A stretch of DNA of 32,589 nucleotides, taken from an uncultured Bacteroidia bacterium. GTDB taxonomy: Bacteria; Bacteroidota; Bacteroidia; JACCXN01. The notes under the pieces were generated by a model. It had not been told where the DNA came from, made no database searches, and saw only the letters and a list, made by a program, of their open reading frames with translations. This document shows, piece by piece, positions 25,194 to 32,589 of the stretch; position 1 is the first letter of the stretch; the number at the start of each line of letters is the position of its first letter. The stretch spans positions 1 to 32,589 of the forward strand of contig CALKJP010000133.1 of NCBI GenBank assembly GCA_937995645.1. Reading direction: 5' to 3'. The translations under genes were made by a program, and so were the position numbers.

Positions 25194-28025
25194 TTATTTT
25201 TTCTTACTTAATTTTTCTTTTAAATATTTTCCTGTATGTGAGTTTTTACATTTTATTAAATCTTCGGGAATTCCTGCAAATACAAGTTCGCCTCCTTCAT
25301 CACCTCCTTCAGGTCCAAGGTCTATTACCCAGTCGGCACATTTAATAATATCTAAGTTGTGTTCTATTACTACTAAGGAATGGCCGTTTTCGATTAATGC
25401 ATCAAAGGCTTTCAATAATTTTTTTACATCGTGAAAATGCAATCCTGTGGTTGGTTCATCAAAAATAAATAAGATAGGTTGTAATGAATTTCCTTTGCCT
25501 ATAAACGATGCCAGCTTAATTCGCTGTGCTTCGCCTCCGCTTAAAGTGCTTGATGATTGCCCTAGTTTTACATAGCCTAAACCTACATCTTGCAATGGTT
25601 TAAGCTTTTCAATTATTTTTCGTTCTACTTTGCTTTCGCTAATATGTGATTCAAAAAAAACGATAGCATCATCAATAGTCATGTTCAATATATCAAAAAT
25701 ATTTTTTCCATGGTATTCTATTTCCAGAATTTCGTCTTTAAAGCGTTTGCCATGGCAAGTTTCGCAAGTAAGGTGAACATCGGCCATAAATTGCATTTCC
25801 ACTTTTATGATTCCTTCACCTTCGCACATTTCGCATCTTCCACCATCTACATTAAATGAGAAATGAGCGGGCTTATAATTTCTTGCTTTTGATAGTGGAA
25901 GCGATGTGAATAAATCTCTTATTTCATCATAGGCTTTTACATAGGTTACCGGATTTGAGCGTGTTGATTTTCCTATCGGATTTTGATCAATAAATTCTAC
26001 ATTGCTTATGGCATCTATGTTTCCGGCTAATCCATCAAAAACACCTGTGCGTTCTCCATATCCTCCAAATTGTTTTTTTAATGCTGTATATAATACTTTT
26101 TTTACTAATGAACTTTTTCCTGAGCCACTAACTCCTGTTACAACAGTTAACGTGTTTAAGGGAAAACTAACTGAAATATTTTTTAAATTATTTTCGCGTG
26201 CACCATTTATATCAATTGATTTTTTCCACTTTCTGCGGTGCGGTGGAATTTCAATTATTTCTCTTTCTGTAAGATATTTTGCTGTAAGACTTCTTTCTAC
26301 TTTTAATAGTTCATCTTGATTACCTTGAAAAACTACTTCACCACCATGACTTCCTGCCAGCGGTCCCATATCTACAATTTGGTCGGCAGCCAGCATTATT
26401 TCTTCATCATGTTCCACTACAATTACGGTGTTTCCTAAATTTCGTAATGATTTCAATATTTCAATTAATCGTTGTGTGTCACGCGAATGTAAGCCTATAC
26501 TCGGTTCATCTAAAATATACATAGATCCAACAAGGCTGCTTCCCAAAGATGTTGTAAGATTGATGCGTTGCGATTCGCCACCCGATAAGGTATTGGATAA
26601 ACGATTTAATGATAAATAACCTAAGCCAACGTCTTCTAAAAATTTCAAGCGATTTTTTATTTCTACTAAAAGTCGTTTGGCTATTTCATGTTCGTAGTTA
26701 CTTAATTTTAAATTATCAAAAAATGCGCGTGCCTGCGATACAGACATTAAAACAATATCAATAATTGAATGATTGTTTATTTTAACATAACCTGCATCTT
26801 TTCTTAAGCGAGATCCATTACATTCCGGACATTTTGTTTTTCCTCTGTATCGCGAAAGCATTACACGATATTGTATTTTATAACTTTGTTCTTCTAAATG
26901 CTGAAAGAATTCGTTTAAGCCTAAAAAATAGCTGTTGCCGGTCCATAATAGTTTTTTTTGTTTTTCGTCTAATTCGCTATATGGACGATGTACCGGAAAA
27001 TCAAATTTATGAGCAACTTTTAAAAACTGATTTTTCCATTCGCTCATTTTATCTCCTTTCCAGCAAAGTATGGCATCTTCGTAAACTGATAAGCTTTTAT
27101 TAGGTATTACCAAATCTTCATCAATACCAATTACGCTTCCATATCCTTCGCAATACTTACAGGCTCCAATAGGGTTGTTAAAACTAAAAAAGTTTACACT
27201 GGGTTCTTCAAAAGTAATTCCATCTAATTCAAAACGATTATTAAAACGATGTTCTTTTATTCCTTTTGCTGTGTGTATTTCAATAATACATTCGCCATTT
27301 CCTTCGTAAAATGCTGTTTGAATGGAATCGTAAATGCGTGTTACATTATCTTCATCTTCTGCATCAACTGTAAATCGATCAATTAAAATGGCAATGTTTT
27401 CAGCTTTAGCTTTACTGTCTTTAAATTCTTCGATTCGTAAAATTTCTTTATTAACTCGTATTCTCGAAAATCCTTGTTGCAACAACAAATTTAATTCCTG
27501 TGTAACACTGCGATTATTTTTAATAATTAAGGGTGCGTATAATACAATTTTAGTTCTTTTTTCCAGCTTATTTATAAAATTTAAAACATCTTCGCGTGTG
27601 TCTCTTTTTACTTCATTGCCGGAAATAGGAGAATAAGTTTTTCCGATTCGTGCAAATAACAATTTTAAATAATCATAAATTTCAGTTGTAGTGCCAACAG
27701 TTGAGCGTGGGTTGCGCGTATTTACTTTTTGCTCGATAGCTATGGCAGGTGCAATGCCTTTTATATAATCAATATCGGGTTTTTCTATTTTTCCTAAAAA
27801 CTGACGAGCATAAGCCGATAAACTTTCTACATATCTTCTTTGCCCTTCTGCATATAAAGTATCAAAAGCCAGTGAAGATTTACCTGAGCCTGATAAACCG
27901 GTAATAACTATAAATTTATTGCGTGGAAAAGCTATGTCCACATTTTTTAAATTATGAACTCTTGCTCCTTTAATAATGATAAAATTGCGAGGGTCTAATT
28001 CTTCTATATTTTTTTGTGTATTCAT
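25194..28025 (-). CDS. uvrA: Excinuclease ABC subunit A
   Basis: The damage-recognition ATPase of nucleotide excision repair; 943 residues, normal length. Two ABC modules are visible: Walker A GLSGSGKSS near residue 43-51 and GVSGSGKSS near 630; signatures LSGGESQR near 480 and LSGGEAQR near 826; the helical/zinc elements CKYC and CPEC in the first half (about 288 and 400) and the CEMC ... CETCHGKRF zinc finger at about 731-758. LDEPSIGLHSRD and FDEPTTGLHFHD are the Walker B regions. It is divergent from the sigma factor gene across a 242-bp region. A TATTTTTG -7-like element and an inverted repeat lie just upstream, so it probably leads the uvrA-bioB-deacetylase transcript. Confidence 0.97.
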   Translation of the reverse strand: MNTQKNIEELDPRNFIIIKGARVHNLKNVDIAFPRNKFIVITGLSGSGKSSLAFDTLYAEGQRRYVESLSAYARQFLGKIEKPDIDYIKGIAPAIAIEQKVNTRNPRSTVGTTTEIYDYLKLLFARIGKTYSPISGNEVKRDTREDVLNFINKLEKRTKIVLYAPLIIKNNRSVTQELNLLLQQGFSRIRVNKEILRIEEFKDSKAKAENIAILIDRFTVDAEDEDNVTRIYDSIQTAFYEGNGECIIEIHTAKGIKEHRFNNRFELDGITFEEPSVNFFSFNNPIGACKYCEGYGSVIGIDEDLVIPNKSLSVYEDAILCWKGDKMSEWKNQFLKVAHKFDFPVHRPYSELDEKQKKLLWTGNSYFLGLNEFFQHLEEQSYKIQYRVMLSRYRGKTKCPECNGSRLRKDAGYVKINNHSIIDIVLMSVSQARAFFDNLKLSNYEHEIAKRLLVEIKNRLKFLEDVGLGYLSLNRLSNTLSGGESQRINLTTSLGSSLVGSMYILDEPSIGLHSRDTQRLIEILKSLRNLGNTVIVVEHDEEIMLAADQIVDMGPLAGSHGGEVVFQGNQDELLKVERSLTAKYLTEREIIEIPPHRRKWKKSIDINGARENNLKNISVSFPLNTLTVVTGVSGSGKSSLVKKVLYTALKKQFGGYGERTGVFDGLAGNIDAISNVEFIDQNPIGKSTRSNPVTYVKAYDEIRDLFTSLPLSKARNYKPAHFSFNVDGGRCEMCEGEGIIKVEMQFMADVHLTCETCHGKRFKDEILEIEYHGKNIFDILNMTIDDAIVFFESHISESKVERKIIEKLKPLQDVGLGYVKLGQSSSTLSGGEAQRIKLASFIGKGNSLQPILFIFDEPTTGLHFHDVKKLLKAFDALIENGHSLVVIEHNLDIIKCADWVIDLGPEGGDEGGELVFAGIPEDLIKCKNSHTGKYLKEKLSKKK

Positions 28026-28039
28026 TTTTTTAATGTGCG

Positions 28040-28047
28040 CAAAAATA
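28040..28047 (-). promoter_or_regulatory. Candidate -7 promoter element of uvrA
   Basis: The minus strand reads TATTTTTG, an exact match to the Bacteroidota consensus TAnnTTTG, 15 nt before the uvrA ATG. No TTG -33 element is visible at the usual 17-23 nt spacing, so the promoter would be weak or regulated. In A/T-rich DNA a chance match is possible. Confidence 0.4.
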
Positions 28048-28060
28048 CTAAATAAATAAG

Positions 28061-28078
28061 GCTAAATGGCTGTTTAGC
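28061..28078. promoter_or_regulatory. Inverted repeat upstream of uvrA (possible operator)
   Basis: GCTAAA-TGGCTG-TTTAGC is a perfect 6-bp dyad with a 6-nt centre (7 bp with one G-T pair), located where the uvrA -33 region should be. It is not followed by a T run in either direction, so it does not look like a terminator. Confidence 0.35.
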
Positions 28079-28256
28079 TAACAATATGTAATGCCTCTTG
28101 TTTTTATAATTTGAATGATTTTTTTGCAATTAAGAAACCTTTTAATATTTTTACCGTTGAATTGCTTCATAAAACAAATTAAAATTTAACCCATAACGGA
28201 GGAACTGCTTATAGAATAACACCTTTACTTTTTTAGATTTTATTTAAATATAAAAA

Positions 28257-28262
28257 GGGAGG
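28257..28262 (+). promoter_or_regulatory. Strong Shine-Dalgarno site of the sigma factor gene
   Basis: GGGAGG lies 5 nt before the ATG at 28268. No other gene in the window has such a site; their leaders are A/T-rich (for example TTAAAAA before several starts). A second GGAGGA at 28198-28203 in the same leader has no ATG, GTG or TTG at a suitable distance. Confidence 0.75.
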
Positions 28263-28267
28263 TTGTT

Positions 28268-28846
28268 ATGGACCAGTTCAACGATCAGGAACTTATCCAA
28301 AAGTTCACAAAGGGTGATAACTCAGCACTTGAAGTATTACTTAAGCGTCATAAAAGAAAACTGTTTACGTACATTTATCATCAGGTTAGAGACCAAGCTG
28401 TTGCACAGGATATTTTTCAGGAAACATTTTTTAAAATTATTATTACATTAAAGAAAGGTTCTTATAATGAAGAAGGTAAGTTTTTACCTTGGGCTGCGCG
28501 TATTTCGCACAATTTAATTATCGACCATTTCAGAGCTAAAAATAAATTTCCTCAATTTGATGGTGGCGAAGATTTTGATATTTTTTCTGTTTTACCATTA
28601 CGCCAGGGAAACATAGAAGATAAAATGGTGAAAAAACAAATAAAGCAGGATTTGCGCGAATTAGTAAGACAGTTACCTCAAGACCAGCGTGAAGTTGTAA
28701 TTATGCGATTGTATAAGGATATGAGTTTTAAAGAAATTGCTGATGTTACCAATGTAAGTATCAATACGGCTTTAGGCAGAATGCGTTATGCATTAATTAA
28801 TCTTAGAAAAATGATTGAGGAGAAAAAGCTGGTATTAACCAAGTAG
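28268..28846 (+). CDS. Sigma-70 family (ECF-like) RNA polymerase sigma factor
   Basis: A 192-residue sigma factor with regions 2 and 4 only. Region 2 covers about 20-91 (YHQVRDQAVAQDIFQETFFKI for core binding, WAARISHNLIIDHFRAK for -10 contact). Region 4 covers about 125-185, with the helix-turn-helix MSFKEIADVTNVSINTALGRMRYAL. There is no anti-sigma gene beside it, and the next gene is separated by a strong terminator, so control may be translational or by dedicated transcription. The start at 28268 is fixed by GGGAGG at 5-nt spacing. An overlapping frame starting at 28263 is a shadow. The regulon cannot be inferred from the sequence. It is divergent from uvrA. Confidence 0.92.
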   Translation: MDQFNDQELIQKFTKGDNSALEVLLKRHKRKLFTYIYHQVRDQAVAQDIFQETFFKIIITLKKGSYNEEGKFLPWAARISHNLIIDHFRAKNKFPQFDGGEDFDIFSVLPLRQGNIEDKMVKKQIKQDLRELVRQLPQDQREVVIMRLYKDMSFKEIADVTNVSINTALGRMRYALINLRKMIEEKKLVLTK

Positions 28847-28869
28847 CAAATTTTTAAAATGTATTTGTG

Positions 28870-28910
28870 AACGGAGTAAACTCTTTTGATTAAGAATTTA
28901 CTCCGTTTTT
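28870..28910 (+). terminator. Strong intrinsic terminator after the sigma factor gene
   Basis: AACGGAGTAAA (28870-28880) pairs perfectly with TTTACTCCGTT (28897-28907), an 11-bp stem. An inner TCTT/AAGA pairing closes the loop, and the stem runs into a T tract at 28906-28910. It lies 24 nt past the stop and separates the sigma gene from the lipoprotein gene. Confidence 0.92.
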
Positions 28911-28920
28911 CATTATTTAT

Positions 28921-28928
28921 TATTTTTG
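28921..28928 (+). promoter_or_regulatory. Candidate -7 promoter element of the lipoprotein gene
   Basis: TATTTTTG matches TAnnTTTG exactly, lies just behind the terminator and 18 nt before the ATG at 28947. The -33 element is not evident. Since the terminator should stop upstream transcription, a promoter is needed here. Confidence 0.4.
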
Positions 28929-28946
28929 ATAATATTGATTTAAGCC

Positions 28947-30296
28947 ATGAAAAAGCTGATTCTATTACAAACCACAATTTTGTCGATTGTATTTTTTTCA
29001 TGTTCTAAAATAAATAAAGACGACACGTTTACTCATAAAAAATACTGCGATACAACGGAGGTTATTATTAACCAGGCAAGTATTGAAGGCTATACGCATA
29101 AAATGTCTTATCAACCCGGAGAGAAAATAGAATTTAAAATACATACATTAAGTCCGGTTTTTAATATTGAAATTTTCAGAAATGGTTCCCCAAATGCCAT
29201 AGTTCATCAGCAAAATGGAATAGAAGGGTTGCGTCAAAATTATCATTGTTACTCATATTCTTATGGATGTAACTGGCAAACGGTTTATGAAGTAACCGTT
29301 GAAGCAAGCTGGAAATCCGGTTTATATTCTGCAAAACTTGTTAATCCTGATGATGGAAAAGTTGGCTGGATAACTTTTGTAATTAAAAAAGATGCACTGG
29401 CTCCAAAAGCTGATATAGCTGTATTAGCAAGTACTAATACATGGAATGCTTATAACGACTGGGGAGGAGGTTCTTTTTATGATTTTGAAATGGATGAAAA
29501 TGTAATAAGTTCAGAAAATATTAGTTTTCAGCGTCCAAATAAATATGCCGATCCAACTGCCAGAGGAGGACATTTAGCCGCAGCAGAAACTTATTTAATG
29601 CGTTGGATGGATGATAATGGATATAAATGGGACCAATATTCGGAGCACGATTTAATGCTAGAAGAAAATTTACTCACAGGTTACAAAACAATAGTTTTAA
29701 ACTCACATCCCGAATATTATACTAAAGAAATGTATGATAGACTTTATCGCTATGTTCAAAACGGTGGTCACGTGGCCTACTTAGGTGGTAATGCAATATG
29801 GAGTAAAGTAGTATGGGATAGCAAAAGAGATATTTTAGAAATAAGAAGAAATAAACAACGCCATACTTTTACATCAGAACTTGGAGGTTTATGGCGTGAT
29901 TTAGGTATGCCTGAATCAACTTTAATGGGAGTGCAATATGATGAAAGAGGATACTTGACATGGCACCCATACCGAGTTATAGATAAAAACTTTTGGGTAT
30001 TTGCCAATACCGGATTAAACAAAAATGATACATTTGGTGAAGGTTGCCCTGATACCGGTGGTGCATCAGGACATGAAACAGATAAAGTAACTCCTGATTC
30101 GCAAAAAATACCTACACTTAAAATAATTGCAAAAGGAACAAATCCGAATTTTGGCGGAGCGGATATGATTTATTACGAAACCAGCACCGGAGGCAAAGTG
30201 TTTTCAGTAGGTTCTATTAGTTATACCAGTTGTTTGTGCTGCGATTCAATAGTTTCAAAAATTACCAGAAATGTATTAAACGAGTTCATCAAATAA
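28947..30296 (+). CDS. Lipoprotein with N,N-dimethylformamidase large-subunit-like domain
   Basis: A 449-residue lipoprotein. The signal sequence ends in IVFFSC with Cys19 as lipidation site. The N-terminal part (about 40-150) looks like an Ig-type fold (YQPGEKIEFKIHTLSPVFNIEIFRNG, SGLYSAKLVNPDDGKVGWITFVIK). Residues about 155-449 resemble the C-terminal domain of the dimethylformamidase beta-subunit family (ADIAVLASTNTWNAYNDWGG, YSEHDLM, VLNSHPEYYTKEMYDRLYRY, GGHVAYLGGNAIW, GKVFSVGSISY). I cannot confirm the iron ligands of the real enzyme, so amidase activity is not claimed; the domain also occurs in proteins of unknown role. SYTSCLCCDS near the end is an unusual Cys cluster. Convergent with the exonuclease gene, with a shared hairpin over both stops. 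Confidence 0.75.
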   Translation: MKKLILLQTTILSIVFFSCSKINKDDTFTHKKYCDTTEVIINQASIEGYTHKMSYQPGEKIEFKIHTLSPVFNIEIFRNGSPNAIVHQQNGIEGLRQNYHCYSYSYGCNWQTVYEVTVEASWKSGLYSAKLVNPDDGKVGWITFVIKKDALAPKADIAVLASTNTWNAYNDWGGGSFYDFEMDENVISSENISFQRPNKYADPTARGGHLAAAETYLMRWMDDNGYKWDQYSEHDLMLEENLLTGYKTIVLNSHPEYYTKEMYDRLYRYVQNGGHVAYLGGNAIWSKVVWDSKRDILEIRRNKQRHTFTSELGGLWRDLGMPESTLMGVQYDERGYLTWHPYRVIDKNFWVFANTGLNKNDTFGEGCPDTGGASGHETDKVTPDSQKIPTLKIIAKGTNPNFGGADMIYYETSTGGKVFSVGSISYTSCLCCDSIVSKITRNVLNEFIK

Positions 30297-30316
30297 CACT
30301 AAACTGTTTTAGTGTT
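30295..30316. terminator. Shared hairpin between convergent genes, overlapping both stop codons
   Basis: AACACTAAA (30295-30303) and TTTAGTGTT (30308-30316) form a perfect 9-bp stem with a 4-nt loop. The left arm includes the end of the plus-strand TAA and the minus-strand stop triplet at 30299-30301. T tracts are short, so termination is likely but not certain in either direction. Confidence 0.6.
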
Positions 30317-31114
30317 TGTTGAGCGCAGTTTAATTGCTGTAATTACTTTTTTGGTATATAAAGGAAAATCACCTTTCATCATCCAATCGTAATAAGACGG
30401 TTCTGTTTTAAAAACTTCTTCAACCGGCTTACCGGAGTGTTTCCCAAAATTAAATACTTCTATCCCTTTATCGTTGTATATTATTCTTCCTGCCAAATCA
30501 ACGTTTTTGTTAATGTTAGTAAAGTCATGAAGGGCTTTAATATCGTTTTTTACGGGAATAAATTTGTTGCCGTTTTTGTCTTCAATTTCAACTCCATCGT
30601 AACGTTGCAACTGTGACAGGAATACTTCATACGTAGCATTAATATCTGCTAAAGCACTATGTGCATTTACCAATTCTTTTCCGCAATAAAATTTGTAAGC
30701 CGCTTTTAAAGTTCGTTGTTCCATTTGGTGAAAAATATTTTGTACATCAACAAATCTTCTGCTGCTTAAATCAAAATCAATTCCTGCACGTAAAAATTCT
30801 TCTACCAAAATAGGAATATCAAACTTATTTGAATTATAACCTGCCAAATCGCAACCTTTTAAAAAGTTGGCAATAGATGGTGCCAGATCTTTAAAAGTTG
30901 GTTCATTTTTCACCTTTTCATTACTAATTCCATGAATTGAAGTAGCTATTGGAGGAATTGGTATTTCAGGGTTTATAAGTTTTAAATATTCTTCTTTATC
31001 ACCATTTGGATGTATTTTTAAAATGGCTATTTCTACTATTCTGTCGCTTGCTACGTTGGTGCCTGTTGTTTCTAAATCAAAAAAAGCTAAGGGGCGAGTT
31101 AAATTTAGTTGCAT
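30299..31114 (-). CDS. DnaQ-like DEDDh 3'-5' exonuclease with ExoX-like C-terminus
   Basis: A 271-residue protein. The DEDDh exonuclease core is complete: Asp13 and Glu15 in FFDLETTGTN, Asp99 in YNSNKFDIPIL, His152 and Asp157 in NAHSALADINATYEVF; IHGISNEKV is the usual substrate-contact motif. Residues about 210-265 (FNFGKHSGKPVEEVFKTEPSYYDWMMKGDF) match the short C-terminal module found in exonuclease X-like proteins. It could proofread or act in DNA repair; it need not be the replicative epsilon subunit. The gene starts 3 nt after the stop of the PD40 gene, so the two are cotranscribed if that gene is expressed. Confidence 0.9.
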   Translation of the reverse strand: MQLNLTRPLAFFDLETTGTNVASDRIVEIAILKIHPNGDKEEYLKLINPEIPIPPIATSIHGISNEKVKNEPTFKDLAPSIANFLKGCDLAGYNSNKFDIPILVEEFLRAGIDFDLSSRRFVDVQNIFHQMEQRTLKAAYKFYCGKELVNAHSALADINATYEVFLSQLQRYDGVEIEDKNGNKFIPVKNDIKALHDFTNINKNVDLAGRIIYNDKGIEVFNFGKHSGKPVEEVFKTEPSYYDWMMKGDFPLYTKKVITAIKLRSTNTKTV

Positions 31115-31117
31115 GAT

Positions 31118-32446
31118 TTATTTGGGTAAGAGTTTAAAATCTTTTTCTATTAATTCCTGAAATGAATTTTTTCCCAGTATGGTAATGTCTTCAGTATAGG
31201 TATTAAAACCTTCAGCAGTAATAACTATCTTATATTTACCGGGAGGCATAGCCATTACAAATTTATTTTTACTGGTGGGAGTATAGGTGCCGTACTCATC
31301 TTGTGAGCTTAGTTCAATTAAGCTTACAGAGGCATCTTTAACAGTTTTAACTCCATCGGTAGATGCAACTGTACATTTTACTATTGTTTGTCTATCATCT
31401 CTATTATTAAAGTTTACACGATAAATATCTAAATCGCCCATTCCTTCTTTTCTTACATCTGATACATAGGCATATTTCATGTTTTGTGAAAAAAATATGG
31501 TCATATTATCTGCGGGGTTATTAATGGGATAGCCTATATTTCTGGGTTTTGTCCATGTGTTTTTTTCGGAATCGTAAATACTGAAAAAAATATCATATCC
31601 TCCTAATCCTTTATGACCTTGTGAGGCAAAATAAAGGGTTTTTCCATCAGGCATCATATTGGGAAAATCTTCGTTGTAGGGGGTATTAATAGTGGGTCCC
31701 AGATTTTGAGGTTCAGCCCAATCGCCATTGGGTAATTTTCTGGTCATCCATATATCTGTTCCGCCTAAACCTCCGGGTCTGTTGCTGGCAAAAAATAATA
31801 TATCTCCTTCTGCATTTAAAGAGGCAGAGGTTTCAAGGCTTTCGGAGTTTACGGATTTACCAAGTTTTACGCGGGGGCCAAAATTCTTACCTTTTCGTTC
31901 TGATACATAGATTTCGCCAACTTCTTTGATATGATCTATATATATAAAAATTTTATTTCCATCTACAGAAATCCCAACTACTTCTTCATCAAGACCGGTG
32001 TTAATTTGGGGGCCAATATTTTTTGCTTTTTCAAATTGTCCGTTTACTTCTTGTGAAATGTAAATATCTGATGAATAATATCCATCGTATTCTAAAACTG
32101 CTTGTCCGCCTTTTCTTCTGGATGTAAATACAAAAAAAGATTCATCCGGCGGAACAAATGGATAGTAGTCGGGATATTCAGAATTAATACTTGGTCCTAA
32201 ATTTTCAAAAGTAACATCTAAAGGATATTTAATCATTTCTTTTCCTAAGTTACATTGCTCTATGTAACGATCGGCCTCAGCTTTTTCTTTTTCTCCTACC
32301 ATGCTTTTATATTTTGTAAAAGCTTTAATAGCATCATCAAATTTTAATCCATGTTGATAAGCTTTGCCTAAATATAAAACCATTTCAGGCGTAACTTTGC
32401 TTGCTTTGTTTGCTTTTTCGAGATAAGGAATGTTTTTTTCGCGTTT
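31118..32446 (-). CDS. TPR-PD40 (WD40-like) periplasmic protein, 5' end missing or inverted
   Basis: From about 32446 downward the frame encodes a TPR segment (KNIPYLEKANKAS, MVLYLGKAYQHGLKFDDAIKAF), WD40-like/PD40 repeats (PDYYPFVPPDESFFVFTSRR, GDILFFASNRPGGLGGTDIW, DGKTLYFASQGHKGLGGYDIF) and a carboxypeptidase-regulatory-like end (PPGKYKIVITAEGFNTYTEDI). The frame stays open to a TTG at 32542, but those extra residues are low-quality sequence antisense to a clear plus-strand signal peptide, so I do not count them. A protein of this type should have a signal peptide and a first TPR; both are absent here and appear on the other strand at 32430-32589. In Bacteroidota such proteins often carry a C-terminal OmpA domain, which this one lacks. 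It is either a 5'-truncated gene or one whose 5' end has been inverted. Confidence 0.7.
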   Translation of the reverse strand, partial: KREKNIPYLEKANKASKVTPEMVLYLGKAYQHGLKFDDAIKAFTKYKSMVGEKEKAEADRYIEQCNLGKEMIKYPLDVTFENLGPSINSEYPDYYPFVPPDESFFVFTSRRKGGQAVLEYDGYYSSDIYISQEVNGQFEKAKNIGPQINTGLDEEVVGISVDGNKIFIYIDHIKEVGEIYVSERKGKNFGPRVKLGKSVNSESLETSASLNAEGDILFFASNRPGGLGGTDIWMTRKLPNGDWAEPQNLGPTINTPYNEDFPNMMPDGKTLYFASQGHKGLGGYDIFFSIYDSEKNTWTKPRNIGYPINNPADNMTIFFSQNMKYAYVSDVRKEGMGDLDIYRVNFNNRDDRQTIVKCTVASTDGVKTVKDASVSLIELSSQDEYGTYTPTSKNKFVMAMPPGKYKIVITAEGFNTYTEDITILGKNSFQELIEKDFKLLPK

Positions 32447-32589
32447 ACATATAACATTTTTTGTTGTGCTCTTAATGAGTGTTAATGATCTTATTGCACA
32501 AGATTTAGACCCACGCGAAATTGATGAACACTTTAAATACAAAAACTATTTGGCTGCCATAAAAAGTTTGGAAAAATTCCTAAAAAAAG
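32430..32589 (+). CDS. Start of a secreted TPR protein, cut by the window edge; possible inverted 5' end of the PD40 gene
   Basis: From ATG 32430 the plus strand reads 53 codons to the window edge: MFFSRLHITFFVVLLMSVND, then LIAQ and DLDPREIDEHFKYKNY, then LAAIKSLEKFLKK. This is a good signal peptide with a typical Bacteroidota ...AQ cleavage site, then the first helices of a TPR. It is exactly what the minus-strand PD40 protein lacks: families of this type begin with a signal peptide and a TPR pair that continues about 25 residues later into a K..IPYLEKA segment, which is where the minus-strand reading begins. The frame does not appear among ORFs long enough to be listed automatically. It may instead be a genuine divergent paralogue. 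Confidence 0.65.
   Translation, partial: MFFSRLHITFFVVLLMSVNDLIAQDLDPREIDEHFKYKNYLAAIKSLEKFLKK

Noticed and set aside
26002-27636. Plus-strand ORFs opposite uvrA
   Set aside because: The uvrA frame is full length with all motifs; the opposite frames show no conserved features.
28026-28267. tRNA or other structured RNA gene in the uvrA/sigma spacer
   Set aside because: No cloverleaf, CCA end or extended pairing; only the dyad, the -7-like element and the SD sites could be supported.
32447-32542. N-terminal extension of the minus-strand PD40 frame to TTG 32542
   Set aside because: The translated stretch has no signal peptide or TPR character and is antisense to a clear plus-strand signal peptide.

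Overview
The window is a chromosomal stretch from a Bacteroidota bacterium. It is AT-rich, with leaders that lack Shine-Dalgarno sites and are A-rich before the starts. It encodes three large secreted proteins ending in type IX secretion (T9SS) sorting domains of both type A and type B, a PorV/PorQ-like barrel, a carboxypeptidase-regulatory-like/TonB receptor fusion, a DUF5606 protein, and a WD40-like (PD40) TPR protein. The order or genus cannot be fixed from what is visible.

Layout. 1-4019 (+): the 3' end of purK, then purE (the two-step carboxylation of AIR in purine synthesis), followed at 3-nt gaps by a PorV/PorQ-like barrel and an outer-membrane protein with an N-terminal helix-hairpin-helix region. 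4069-11436 (+): one giant 2455-residue surface protein with Ig/PKD-like repeats and a type B sorting domain. 11425-19747 (-): an M3 oligoendopeptidase that overlaps the giant gene tail to tail, a DUF5606 protein with a lysine-rich tail, two adjacent T9SS type A subtilases, and a small PD-(D/E)XK protein. 19957-22362 (-): a TonB-dependent receptor. 22457-22951 (+): a small two-TM membrane protein. 23120-28025 (-): uvrA, bioB and a histone-deacetylase-fold hydrolase, closely spaced and probably one transcript. 28268-30296 (+): an ECF-like sigma factor with a rare strong Shine-Dalgarno site, a clear intrinsic terminator, and a lipoprotein with a dimethylformamidase-subunit-like region. 30299-32446 (-): a DnaQ-like exonuclease and a PD40 protein. 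32430-32589 (+): a signal peptide plus TPR start that looks like the missing N-terminus of that PD40 protein, but on the opposite strand.

Most of the window is ordinary core and cell-surface gene content. I saw no CRISPR array, tRNA, rRNA, insertion sequence or phage gene. No stretch longer than 300 bases lacks a gene; the largest gaps are 28026-28267, 19748-19956 and 22952-23119. The observations most worth following up are: (i) the strand switch inside what looks like one gene at the right edge (a small inversion, a paralogue pair, or an assembly chimera); (ii) two intergenic spacers built from phased degenerate 7-, 8- and 10-bp tandem repeats in the same order behind two unrelated genes; (iii) the lone strong Shine-Dalgarno site, in front of the sigma factor gene.
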